This document shows, in pieces, positions 54,266 to 61,526 of a stretch of DNA of 64,000 nt. Each line of letters starts with the position of its first letter. Position 1 is the stretch's first letter. The notes under the pieces are model-generated. The model was not told the origin of the DNA. It searched no databases and worked only from the letters and a program-made list of their open reading frames with translations. Made by a program: the position numbers and the translations under genes. The stretch covers positions 992,001-1,056,000 of the forward strand of contig NZ_AP012326.1 in the NCBI RefSeq assembly GCF_001042595.1, in the 5' to 3' direction. The DNA is from Bifidobacterium dentium JCM 1195 = DSM 20436. Lineage in GTDB: Bacteria; Actinomycetota; Actinomycetes; Actinomycetales; Bifidobacteriaceae.

Positions 54266-54474
54266 AGGACGACGAGATGGTGAAGACCCTCGAGGCCCTG
54301 ACGCACCTGGCCGGACAACTCGACGGGATCGTCCGCAACGAGCTCGAGACACGCGAAGCCATCGCCCGGATGAACGGACAACTCGACATCATCCGCATCC
54401 AGATCGGACGACTCGACCCACACACCGCCACACGCGTCCACGGACGCCACGCACGAGGAAGGAACAACGCATGA
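54262..54474 (+). CDS. Hypothetical small coiled-coil protein
   Basis: 70 residues, starting inside the previous stop (ATGA at 54262). The predicted helix is amphipathic (LTHLAGQLDGIVRNELETR, MNGQLDIIRIQIGRL) and may dimerise. The tail is basic. Its stop overlaps the next ATG. No family recognised. Confidence 0.65.
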   Translation: MKDDEMVKTLEALTHLAGQLDGIVRNELETREAIARMNGQLDIIRIQIGRLDPHTATRVHGRHARGRNNA

Positions 54475-54710
54475 CCGACACGCGCACCTGCACCCTCTGC
54501 AGCTGGCCCACCGACCGGGAACACAGCGGCACATACATACTCACCCTCGTACAGACCAGCGGCGGAATCAACAGCCAACGCCGGGAACTGACCATCTGCG
54601 ACCACTGCCTTGAACACCGCGACACCATCGCGACCATCGGCCGCGGCCGCGAAGGCAGAACCGCGATCACCGTGAACGGATACGTCCGAGGGAAAGGAGC
54701 CAGACAATGA
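54471..54710 (+). CDS. Small zinc-finger protein (two CxxC pairs)
   Basis: 79 residues, coupled by ATGA at both ends; GGAAGG upstream. CTLC near the N-terminus and CDHC about 40 residues later form a probable zinc ribbon, with beta-like residues between them (GTYILTLVQTSGG). The role is probably nucleic-acid or protein binding. Confidence 0.7.
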   Translation: MTDTRTCTLCSWPTDREHSGTYILTLVQTSGGINSQRRELTICDHCLEHRDTIATIGRGREGRTAITVNGYVRGKGARQ

Positions 54711-54886
54711 CAGCCTCACCGACGCCACGCGCCGACGACATGGTCAGGAACCAGGCCGTGGCAAGCCTCATGCGCCAGGAACTGACCGACGAGACACCGG
54801 CCGAAAGCTACTGCCTGGGCTACATGGCCGCATGGCATGACGCGATCGACTTCTGCATCCGGATCGAGAAGGAGCTGGAACGATGA
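54707..54886 (+). CDS. 59-residue hypothetical protein
   Basis: Starts at ATG 54707, inside the previous stop, with AAAGGAG upstream, and ends at 54886 overlapping the next start. Helical (SLMRQELTDETPAESYCLGY, AAWHDAIDFCIRIEKELER). Below common length cut-offs but clearly part of the overlapped gene chain. Confidence 0.65.
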   Translation: MTASPTPRADDMVRNQAVASLMRQELTDETPAESYCLGYMAAWHDAIDFCIRIEKELER

Positions 54887-55368
54887 CCCGAAAGACCTTC
54901 ACCAGCGAAGAGACGGCCATCCTGCGGACAAGCCCGGCGGTGATCAGGACCACCAGCCGCAGGATCACCTACGCCTCGTGGTTCCGCCGGTACGCCGTCG
55001 TCATGAGCCGGCGCGGGGAACGTCCCTCCGACATCTTCCGCGGCGTCGGGCTCGATCCGGGGATCCTCGGCACGAAACGCATCGAACGGTGCATGAACAG
55101 GTGGCGTACGGAATACGCCGGCACCGAGTTCGGCCCGCACGAGGTCGACGGGCTCCTCGGACATGCCGGCAGGTCGGACGCGGAAGGCCTCCTGGAGTCG
55201 CTGGACCGCATGAACGACCAGCTCGACTGCCTCGCCGCATGCGTGAACGTGGTCATCGCCCATACGCGTGACGTCATCGACGGCATGGACGCCACGCGCA
55301 ACGCCATGACGGCCGCGAAACGGCAGTCCGCCCGGCTGCGCGACGCCATCCAGGCCGACAGGCGCTGA
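54883..55368 (+). CDS. HTH-domain protein (KRIERC type)
   Basis: 161 residues, ATGA-coupled. The N-terminal 75 residues (FTSEETAILRTSP, GLDPGILGTKRIERCMNRWR) match a helix-turn-helix type known from transposase-derived regulators, in which a GFDP.ILG.KRIE motif recurs. The C-terminal half is a long helix (LLESLDRMNDQLDCLAACVN). The gene at 56050 shares the IGxKRIERCxxRWR signature, so these are paralogues within one operon. Confidence 0.7.
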   Translation: MTRKTFTSEETAILRTSPAVIRTTSRRITYASWFRRYAVVMSRRGERPSDIFRGVGLDPGILGTKRIERCMNRWRTEYAGTEFGPHEVDGLLGHAGRSDAEGLLESLDRMNDQLDCLAACVNVVIAHTRDVIDGMDATRNAMTAAKRQSARLRDAIQADRR

Positions 55369-55416
55369 CAAAGAAACCACATGACCGAGTCCGTCACCAT
55401 CCCCGGAAAGGAAACC

Positions 55417-55856
55417 ATGAAGGACCACGTCAAACCCAACGGCCCGATCCCGTCCGACACCCATCCGCGCGTGGAACACCGAAGCCGGAAAACGAAAGGA
55501 CCGGAAGAAAACCCGACCATGACGCAGGCAACCCTCCCGACCATGAACGCAACCGGCTCGACCATCCCGACGGGACCGCGACCGGCTCGACCATCCCGAC
55601 GGGACCGCGAGGGGACCATAGGCCGGAAGACATCGAACTATGCGACAGGATCGCCAGACAGATGCGCCGGCACAACCTCGCCCACAGGAACGAGGAAGGA
55701 GACGCGTTCTGCTGGTGCGGCCTACGGTTCGCGACCCTCGACGGACTCTACCGGCACTGCGCCCGCCACTACCTCGAAACCATGGACGGCCGGACGGACA
55801 TCACGACGGACGGCCGTCAGACGGCCCGGAAAACCAAGGAAAGGAAAACGACATGA
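55417..55856 (+). pseudogene. C2H2 zinc-finger protein gene frameshifted by a 29-bp tandem duplication
   Basis: AAAGGAAA precedes ATG 55417. The first part is read in one frame up to TGSTIPTGPR. The next 29 bp are an exact repeat of the preceding 29 bp, which shifts the frame, and the reading continues sensibly only in another frame (GDHRPEDIELCDRIARQ). That part holds a C2H2-like finger, FCWCGLRFATLDGLYRHCARH. Removing one copy restores a single frame of about 136 residues ending at 55856, where ATGA couples to the next gene. The C-terminal part alone could start at ATG 55662. Confidence 0.7.
55552..55609 (+). repeat. Exact 29-bp tandem duplication
   Basis: Copies at 55552-55580 and 55581-55609 are identical. 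The length is not a multiple of three, so gain or loss of one unit switches the reading frame of the zinc-finger gene. Confidence 0.95.
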
Positions 55857-56053
55857 AAGACATGAAAGACGAGACGCCGGCCGCATGCCCCATCGCATGC
55901 CCATACTGCCATGCCAACGCGGGATTCGACCGTGAACGCATGAACGGGATCAGGACCGATGAAACGACGCATGCCACATGCCACGCATGCGGCGGACGCT
56001 ACCGTATCCAACCGGTTCACCGCTACCTCGTGGACAAGGAGCCCGAACGATGA
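55853..56053 (+). CDS. Small zinc-ribbon protein
   Basis: 66 residues, starting inside the stop of the zinc-finger gene (ATGA at 55853) with AAGGAAAA upstream. Two cysteine pairs (CPYCHANAG and TCHACGGRYRI) make a zinc ribbon. The stop overlaps the next ATG at 56050. Probably nucleic-acid binding. Confidence 0.72.
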   Translation: MKDMKDETPAACPIACPYCHANAGFDRERMNGIRTDETTHATCHACGGRYRIQPVHRYLVDKEPER

Positions 56054-56334
56054 GAATCACCTTCGACGGGAACGACAGAGCCCACCTCACGGGCCTCAAG
56101 GCCGTGGACCGTTGCGGCGAGACGCGCATCCGCCGGAACCACGGCTTCGCCGAGGAGACCATCCGACGCGTCAGGGCCGGCGGATCGCCCGCACGCCCGT
56201 TCGAACGGGCCGGCCGCGGGCCGAAGATCATCGGACGCAAACGCATCGAACGATGCATCGCCCGTTGGAGGGCCGCCCGGCCCGAAGGAAACGACGTCCA
56301 CGAAACCACGGAAGAAGAAGAGGGGAAGGCATGA
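56050..56334 (+). CDS. HTH-like protein (KRIERC type), short paralogue
   Basis: 94 residues, ATGA-coupled at both ends. It contains IIGRKRIERCIARWR, closely related to ILGTKRIERCMNRWR in the protein encoded at 54883, but the region before it differs and is rich in Arg/Gly. Acidic C-terminus (TTEEEEGKA). Likely a DNA-binding relative. Confidence 0.68.
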   Translation: MRITFDGNDRAHLTGLKAVDRCGETRIRRNHGFAEETIRRVRAGGSPARPFERAGRGPKIIGRKRIERCIARWRAARPEGNDVHETTEEEEGKA

Positions 56335-56522
56335 GGAACGACGATCCTGTCATGAAGGCCATCATCCTGCTGGCCGCCAGCATCCTGTCCATCATCCTCA
56401 CGCTTGCGGGCTGCGTCATCGCCCCGGGCCTCGGATGGCTGTGGCTCGTCATGCTCGTGACCTTCATCGCCGCGGCGGGCTTCTGCATCCGGACCATCAT
56501 CGGACGACGACCCCGCCGATAA
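56331..56522 (+). CDS. Small membrane protein, last gene of operon
   Basis: 63 residues, ATGA-coupled to the previous gene. Two hydrophobic helices (AIILLAASILSIILTLAG and LWLVMLVTFIAAAGFC) and a basic C-terminus. No family can be assigned. The hairpin at 56713 terminates the operon; 56523-56712 holds no gene. Confidence 0.68.
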   Translation: MRNDDPVMKAIILLAASILSIILTLAGCVIAPGLGWLWLVMLVTFIAAAGFCIRTIIGRRPRR

Positions 56523-56712
56523 CGCGACGGCGACACGTGGACATGACGGGACGGGAAAGACGCCTGTCGGCGATCCAGGACTCTCAAAGACAGAAAACAG
56601 GCGACATGCGGCCGCGCCACATGCATGACAGACCCACGGTACGCAGCCAGGCCGCCAGCCGCCCGTTCCCGCCCGCATGCCCCTGTCTCGCCGGGGCATG
56701 CGCATATGCGTC

Positions 56713-56748
56713 GACGGCCCTCCACCGCAAGCCAGGTGGAGGGCCGTC
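56713..56748. terminator. Hairpin terminator between convergent genes
   Basis: GACGGCCCTCCACC (56713-56726) pairs perfectly with GGTGGAGGGCCGTC (56735-56748). It lies between the small-gene operon and the reverse nuclease gene. Confidence 0.75.
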
Positions 56749-56785
56749 GTCATTTCCTCCGCACGGGAGCCGGCGGAACGCGCGG

Positions 56786-57664
56786 TCAGTCCCGACCGTC
56801 GGATCCCGGGTATCCGATGATCCGCTCGTCGACCAATCCGCGCAAACCGTCGCCGATCCGCTCCACATCCAACAGCCAGGCCGTGTCCAGGCGCGGATTC
56901 CACAACCCCAGCCGGCGGATCGACCTGTAGACGGGATAGCGCGAATGCAGGCCCATCCGCCAATACGTCAGGACCTGCAGCGTGCCCATGGGGGTCGGAG
57001 GCCGCTTCGAGACCTTGAAATCCCATAACGTGTCGCATGTGAGGAAATCACCGTCGCCGGAGGTTATCAGATCCGTGTAGCCGCCATCGAAACGGAAATC
57101 ACGCCACACCACAGGACCGTACTCGTCGAGGAACGCGAGACTGCGGGCGACCATGCGCGACAGGTTCCAGCACGTCGGCCCGTCCACGTCGATACGCCGC
57201 GGCCGCCAGCCCCCGGGACCATGCCTGGACGCGCGGTCGTAATCCAACAGCATGCACGCGGCACGGATCGACCCGCCGGAGAATCCATCCACCATGGAAA
57301 CGAGCCGTTCCGCCCTGGCGCCGTCACCCACCAGCCGTGCGCCCGTCAAAGGGATGCGGAACGCGTCGCGCACATCGGATCCCGTCATGGCGCGCGTCAT
57401 GTAATCCACATACAGGCCGGCGATGTCGGCGGGCACGGTCTCCGCCACACGGTCATGCAGGGGTATGGGATCGTCCATCACGCGACGGGAGAACAGGGAG
57501 ACCGGCAGCAATCCGCCCGGAGGCTGATGCCACGCATGCACGCGCGCGACCACGCTCATCGGATGCAGCCTGCGACGCAGATCCGTCTCGCGTCGTTCGG
57601 CCTCCATCATCTCCTCGGCTGACCGCAAATCGAAACCATACGCGTCCGCATCGCGATAAATCAT
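56786..57664 (-). CDS. PD-(D/E)XK (RecB-like) nuclease family protein
   Basis: 292 residues from ATG 57664 (GAGGGT upstream). The C-terminal half shows a RecB/Cas4-type nuclease pattern: GGYTDLIT, then 12 residues later WDFKVSK (the D-x-K core), then QVLTYW (the Q-x3-Y motif). The N-terminal 130 residues are helical. It is on the reverse strand with its own promoter region, so it looks like cargo. Could act in DNA processing or in defence against invading DNA; targets are unknown. Family identification was by eye. Confidence 0.7.
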   Translation of the reverse strand: MIYRDADAYGFDLRSAEEMMEAERRETDLRRRLHPMSVVARVHAWHQPPGGLLPVSLFSRRVMDDPIPLHDRVAETVPADIAGLYVDYMTRAMTGSDVRDAFRIPLTGARLVGDGARAERLVSMVDGFSGGSIRAACMLLDYDRASRHGPGGWRPRRIDVDGPTCWNLSRMVARSLAFLDEYGPVVWRDFRFDGGYTDLITSGDGDFLTCDTLWDFKVSKRPPTPMGTLQVLTYWRMGLHSRYPVYRSIRRLGLWNPRLDTAWLLDVERIGDGLRGLVDERIIGYPGSDGRD

Positions 57665-57955
57665 GTGACCCTCACGCGGGAACGGGGGAGGAGAACGCCG
57701 ATGGACGATAGGACCGGCGGCACGTGGCTTGCCGGGAAGCCCGGCACCGTTCCGAAAGCCTCTTCGCCATGCCCCGGTCCGCTTTCGGGCCGCTCGAAGA
57801 CGGTGTCGTTTCCGGATTTTCCGGGAGGATGGGGAGGATTCTCCGGGACGAAGGTGAACGTGGACATCCGAACAACCATCGCACATCCCGATTGTCATTC
57901 GAAAGACAGCCCCGGAGAAGCCCTGCGGCCATGCTACACAGTCATATCCCGAAAA

Positions 57956-58288
57956 TGGCCGACACGTCCCGTGCAACGGTGCGCCACACCACGCTCGAAA
58001 CCGCATGCAAACTCGCCCTCGCGCTCGGAGTACGCGTCGAGGACCTCCTCGAGAACGATGCGCGCGAAAGCATCGACAAATGGCATAGTCCCGCCATCCC
58101 CGGCATCCGAGAGCAACATGAACGCGACCGACGACCGGACGGAATAGGGCCCAAAGGCTGCCGGGCCTCATCACCGTTCGGATCCGGAGACATGGAATTC
58201 AAGCCCTTCGAACCGTTCGAGCCATTCGACTGGAGCAACGAAGAAGAGGACGAGACCGAGAAGGATATCAAGGGCAAGAAGAAAGGCA
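57956..58288 (+). pseudogene. Decayed XRE-like regulator
   Basis: The segment DTSRATV joined directly to HTTLETACKLALALGVRVEDL looks like two halves of an XRE domain with the middle deleted. An acidic/Lys-rich tail (FDWSNEEEDETEKD) follows, and no stop occurs before the terminator at 58289 in any frame. There is no ribosome binding site at ATG 57956. The antisense frame codes a hydrophobic stretch but has no start support. The rest of 57665-58502 holds no gene I can support. Confidence 0.4.
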
Positions 58289-58345
58289 AGGGCTCGGATG
58301 GCATGGGACTTCGCACTCCCATGCCATCCGAGCCCTCCCTTTTTA
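58289..58345 (+). terminator. Strong intrinsic terminator
   Basis: A perfect 19-bp stem (58289-58307 with 58318-58336), a 10-nt loop and a following TTTTTAT tract. Confidence 0.88.
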
Positions 58346-58502
58346 TGTTCCCTCGTCCCAATCATTGCCGATGCGTCTTTACTTGGCCTCCGCCGATCCT
58401 CCCGCATGCGAAAGAACCGCACCTTCCGCTCATCGAATCTGAATTTCTCCAGTCCACCAATCGGAGTCGGTTCAGAATGGGTGGCACTCTTACGTCCTCG
58501 TG

Positions 58503-58883
58503 TCAATCAACGTAAATAAATGATTGTGGAGCACTCTTCACCTCGGGCGCATACTCCGACAAGGTTCGGGGCCTGCCAAAACGGCGCACGGATCGCAGTT
58601 CGATGGCATAGGCCGTCTCCCTGCCGGCAAAGTAATCCATGAACCGATCATGGCTGATGCCACCATACCTGTTCGTGCGCTTCCAGATGTCCTCCGGAGT
58701 GGATTCCATGATGCCGCCTATCCGTGCCTCGGCCACAACCCTGCATTGCGGTCTGGTCGCATAGATGACGAGGATATCCACATCCTTACGTTTGAATATC
58801 CGACGGCGGAACTCATAGATCTTCTCTCCGGAGAGGATCTTTTCAGCGTACTCCGGCTTAACCGACAACAGGGCCTTCACCAT
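58503..58883 (-). CDS. ASCH-domain protein
   Basis: 126 residues, reverse strand. MVKALLSVKPEYAEKILSGE, EFRRRIFKRKDVDILVIYA and the C-terminal APQSFIYVD are hallmarks of ASCH (PUA-like) proteins, thought to bind RNA or modified bases. In many bacteria this subtype sits beside an acetyltransferase or an HTH gene. AGAGG precedes the ATG. It overlaps the end of a short upstream frame (58858-59025) by 26 bp. Confidence 0.85.
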   Translation of the reverse strand: MVKALLSVKPEYAEKILSGEKIYEFRRRIFKRKDVDILVIYATRPQCRVVAEARIGGIMESTPEDIWKRTNRYGGISHDRFMDYFAGRETAYAIELRSVRRFGRPRTLSEYAPEVKSAPQSFIYVD

Positions 58884-59025
58884 TAGCCTCTCCCATCCTG
58901 AGAATCGTTTCGAATGGATGTTCGTTAATTACCACGCGGGTTAGTCGCTCGTTGGCATTGATGACCTGCGCGCTGATGAGTCCTTCCCGGTTGGGACGAT
59001 GGTTGAGGGGAAAGCCGAACAGCAT
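58858..59025 (-). CDS. 55-residue protein, perhaps the 3' end of a lost gene
   Basis: ATG 59025 without a ribosome binding site, natural composition (LISAQVINANERLTRVVINE), overlapping the ASCH gene. ASCH genes of this type often follow a partner gene, so this may be the surviving C-terminus of that partner, truncated when the structured segment at 59222 was formed or inserted. Confidence 0.4.
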   Translation of the reverse strand: MLFGFPLNHRPNREGLISAQVINANERLTRVVINEHPFETILRMGEANGEGPVVG

Positions 59026-59221
59026 CGAAATCACTCATCGGTGTTCCCCACCGTTCCGGAAATTCTCAAGTCCCTTCCCGTCTTCGGCTTCCATCATCCG
59101 ACTCTTTCTGGACGGTCCGCAATCATGCCATCACGCCGTAAACGGACCCTCCGCCTGTGGCTCCGGGACCATCCCGACAACGGACCGTGCCCCGCCATGC
59201 CCTGGCGCGGCGGGGCCGGGA

Positions 59222-59405
59222 AACGGAACGGCACGCAGGCGTGCCGCCATCCTGTGATTTTCTTTCGGACCGTTCGGCTACGCCGAATGATCGTAACGGC
59301 CTGCCGCGTCCGCGCCACGCATCCCGAACTTCGTTCGGCGTGCTCGCGGACGCTGCGGCCGTCAGCGCTGACGCTCGACCAAACGGTCCGAAAGAAAAAA
59401 ATCAG
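59222..59405 (+). ncRNA. Structured non-coding element, copy A
   Basis: AACGGAACGG leads into the hairpin GGCACGC-AG-GCGTGCC (59230-59245). The long-range helix GATTTTCTTTCGGACCGTT (59256-59274) with AACGGTCCGAAAGAAAA and more (59382-59403) encloses 107 nt containing a second nested helix (59298-59314 with 59345-59360). Conserved unpaired TCGGCTA (59274) and CGCTCGACCAA (59372) recur in copy B. It lies in the 408-bp gap 59026-59433 and ends about 20 nt before the AAGGAGG of the DUF4192 gene, so it could be its leader or an independent RNA. Base changes against copy B keep pairing. Confidence 0.6.
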
Positions 59406-59433
59406 GGACTAACCGGATTCAAGGAGGTTCATC

Positions 59434-60045
59434 ATGAACGACACCGCAGCCATGACCATCAAACAGACCGCCGAGGAGTTCGCACGCGCGAGGGAACGGC
59501 ACGATTGGCGGGAAATCGCGGGCGAGTGGTTCGAAGCTCCCGTCAGGAGATGGATCGGAACCCTCGACGCCGACGGCGAGCCGGAAGACGATACGGGGGA
59601 CGCCATCACCCTCGCCGTGGGCATGAGGGAATTCCTCTCCCTACGGGACGTCATGCTCGTCGCCGCCATCTGCGGGGAACGGACGGACTTCACCGCGGAC
59701 AGGGCCATCGACTTCCTCAGACGCCCGATGATAAGGAACAACGTCCGGTGGATGGAGAACATGCTCACCGAAACGTTCCACGGGTCGCAGGCGCCCGACC
59801 GGCAACGTTGCATGAAAGCCGTGGACCTCCTGCTCGCCCTCATCGACCGATTGGACGGCGAGGACGACGGATGGCAGGCGCAACCCTATGCGACCGTCGC
59901 ATACATCCTGTGGTGGCTCGGCGACGAACGCGCCCTGCCCATGGCCGTCCGCGCCCTCGCCTGCGACGAGGGATGCTCCCTCGCCATCATCGTGGCCAGC
60001 GCCATCCGTGCCGGCATCCACCCGGACCGCACGAACGCCGAATGA
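59434..60045 (+). CDS. DUF4192-like protein
   Basis: 203 residues; perfect AAGGAGG 6 nt before the ATG. Helical protein. The C-terminal ATVAYILWWLGDERALPMAV and SLAIIVASAIRAGI match the actinobacterial DUF4192 pattern (a helical-repeat region ending in a short-chain count of Ala/Leu helices). Function is unknown; DUF4192 genes are common on actinobacterial plasmids and phages. Flanked on both sides by the structured elements A and B. Confidence 0.7.
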   Translation: MNDTAAMTIKQTAEEFARARERHDWREIAGEWFEAPVRRWIGTLDADGEPEDDTGDAITLAVGMREFLSLRDVMLVAAICGERTDFTADRAIDFLRRPMIRNNVRWMENMLTETFHGSQAPDRQRCMKAVDLLLALIDRLDGEDDGWQAQPYATVAYILWWLGDERALPMAVRALACDEGCSLAIIVASAIRAGIHPDRTNAE

Positions 60046-60269
60046 CAGGCAATCCGGCCGCCCCCCGCACCGAGGCGGCCGGAACCGCCCCGGTGCCGTA
60101 TGACCGCGGGATCGACCCCGCGCCATACGGCATCCCGCGTCCCGCGTCGGCGGGCCGGAGGGGACGTATCCGCCTCCCCCTCCCGGACCTCCCTCACGGC
60201 CGGAAACCCGATGTTTCCGGACCTTCGCGAAACCCGCGGCCCGGGACCGGAGGCCCGGGCCACGCGTCC

Positions 60270-60467
60270 AACGGAACGGCACGCAGGCATGCCGCCGCCC
60301 AATGGTTTTTCTTTTTTGCCGGTCGGCTAAAGCCTTGGATCATATCGGCGTCGCGGAACCCGTCAAACCCGCCGCGCACGGTCCCAAGGGCCCGGGGCGT
60401 CGCGTTTGACGGAACCCGCCCGAGGCCGATAACGCTTCGCTTGACCAACCGGCCAAAAAGAAAAAAT
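60270..60467 (+). ncRNA. Structured non-coding element, copy B
   Basis: Same order as copy A: AACGGAACGG, the hairpin GGCACGC-AG-GCATGCC (one mismatch), and the long helix TTTTTCTTTTTTGCCGGT (60306-60323) with ACCGGCCAAAAAGAAAAAA (60448-60466). The conserved TCGGCTA (60323) and CGCTTGACCAA (60438) are present, with an inner 9-bp helix CCGTCAAAC/GTTTGACGG (60360/60404). The upstream part of the gap (60046-60269) also folds into several GC-rich hairpins, for example GTGCCGTATG...CATACGGCAT around 60092-60130, and holds no gene. It precedes the small membrane-protein gene at 60510. Confidence 0.6.
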
Positions 60468-60509
60468 CAAGGCCGCAACAGGACCCCAGCCAGGCGAAAG
60501 GAACAAGAA

Positions 60510-60710
60510 ATGTTCGGATTCCTCAACCTCCTCACACCGGACGACCGTGCGGAACTCGTCGGCAACATCCTCCTACTCATCGTCATCGCGATACCCACCG
60601 CCGTCGTAAACGCCGGCCGTATCCGCCGACGCATCACCCGCACATGGCGAATCCTCAGGAAAGGCACCTCCGCCACCCGCACCATCATCGGCCGAGCAGG
60701 CATCCGATAG
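60510..60710 (+). CDS. Small membrane protein
   Basis: 66 residues, AAAGGAAC upstream. One hydrophobic helix (LVGNILLLIVIAIPTAVV) follows a short N-terminus; the C-terminal half is strongly basic (RIRRRITRTWRILRKG) and cytoplasmic. No family recognised. Starts about 43 bp after structured element B. Confidence 0.6.
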   Translation: MFGFLNLLTPDDRAELVGNILLLIVIAIPTAVVNAGRIRRRITRTWRILRKGTSATRTIIGRAGIR

Positions 60711-60785
60711 GAAAAAGACACGTCGGGACGTCCGATATCAACGGGCGCCACCCGTGAAAAACCGGAACAAAGAAGGGCAAGAACA

Positions 60786-61145
60786 ATGTGCAACTACAAG
60801 CTGACCGTCACCATCAGCAAGTCCACCGACATCGTAGACGGCGGCGGCTGGGCCACCGGCATGACCTGGCGCAAGACCGTCATCCTCGAGGAATCCGAAC
60901 GGGCCGACGCCATCGCCCTGCGCGACCTGCTCAACGGCGGCAGACCCGCGACCGACGACCTGGGATACCTCATGTGGGACCGCTGCTACGGAATGTGCAA
61001 TCCGCAATGCTGGCAATGGGAACTCGCCTGCCGTCACAGCGCATGCGTCAACCAGATCCTGCGCAAGGCCGGCATCGACTGGCCCGAGGACGGTCTGCCC
61101 GACATCGACCTGCCAACCATCACCATCAACCTCGCGATATGCTAA
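60786..61145 (+). CDS. Hypothetical protein with clustered cysteines
   Basis: 119 residues; AGAAGGGC upstream. MCNYKLTVTISKS begins a beta-rich half, and a Cys/Trp-rich segment follows (YGMCNPQCWQWELACRHSAC), perhaps a metal site or disulfide cluster. No family recognised. Its stop overlaps the ATG of the following broken HTH gene. Confidence 0.68.
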   Translation: MCNYKLTVTISKSTDIVDGGGWATGMTWRKTVILEESERADAIALRDLLNGGRPATDDLGYLMWDRCYGMCNPQCWQWELACRHSACVNQILRKAGIDWPEDGLPDIDLPTITINLAIC

Positions 61146-61484
61146 CCGGAAAGGAGACCGCCGGACCCGCATGGCGGTTGAAGCAGGAGGGCAAGACCCA
61201 GAACGAGATCGCGGAAATGCTCGGCAAAAGCCAGTCCACCATCAGCACCGCGATCAGCCGCGAACGCAACCGTCGCATGGGCGAAAGCCCCGAACCGTCA
61301 AGGCCCGGCGACGAGACTCGCGGCATGAGTCAAACCCCGGTTCCCGACGGCGCATATGATCCCGTCATCCCGGCCGATCCGAGGTCGGGCGAAAAACAAC
61401 GCGGACGGGTCGGAAAACCTCATGAGGGAAGCGTACCGGCAGGGCGTCGCGCAGGCAATGAGCCAGTTCGGCATCGAAACCTGA
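61139..61484 (+). pseudogene. Frameshifted HTH gene, partial duplicate of the 44381 gene
   Basis: From ATG 61139 the frame encodes AWRLKQEGKTQNEIAEMLGK and SQSTISTAISRERNRRM, nearly identical to the second HTH of the protein encoded at 44381 (one Q-to-E/M stretch differs). The frame then stays open into the next gene. A sensible end exists only in another frame (KNNADGSENLMREAY...SQFGIET, stop 61484), reached by a shift near the A-run at 61392. Probably a sequence frameshift. The 61139 start overlaps the previous stop (ATGCTAA). Confidence 0.6.
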
Positions 61485-61526
61485 CGAATACCTTCGAAAT
61501 CACCATCATCGGAAAGGAAAGATCCT

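Noticed and set aside
58171..58506. Reverse frame with a hydrophobic stretch near 58200-58300
   Set aside because: Covers the terminator stem and has no start signal; hydrophobicity is the mirror of the Lys/Glu-rich forward tail.
59256..59403. Structured element A considered as a simple terminator
   Set aside because: The arms are over 100 nt apart, inner helices exist and a second copy with covarying pairs lies 1 kb away, which a terminator does not explain.
59157..60710. 517-residue forward frame across DUF4192 and the structured elements
   Set aside because: Open only because of high GC; it overlaps the DUF4192 gene in another frame, and its sequence is Arg/Pro-rich without domain. Only its end (60510-60710) is accepted as a gene.
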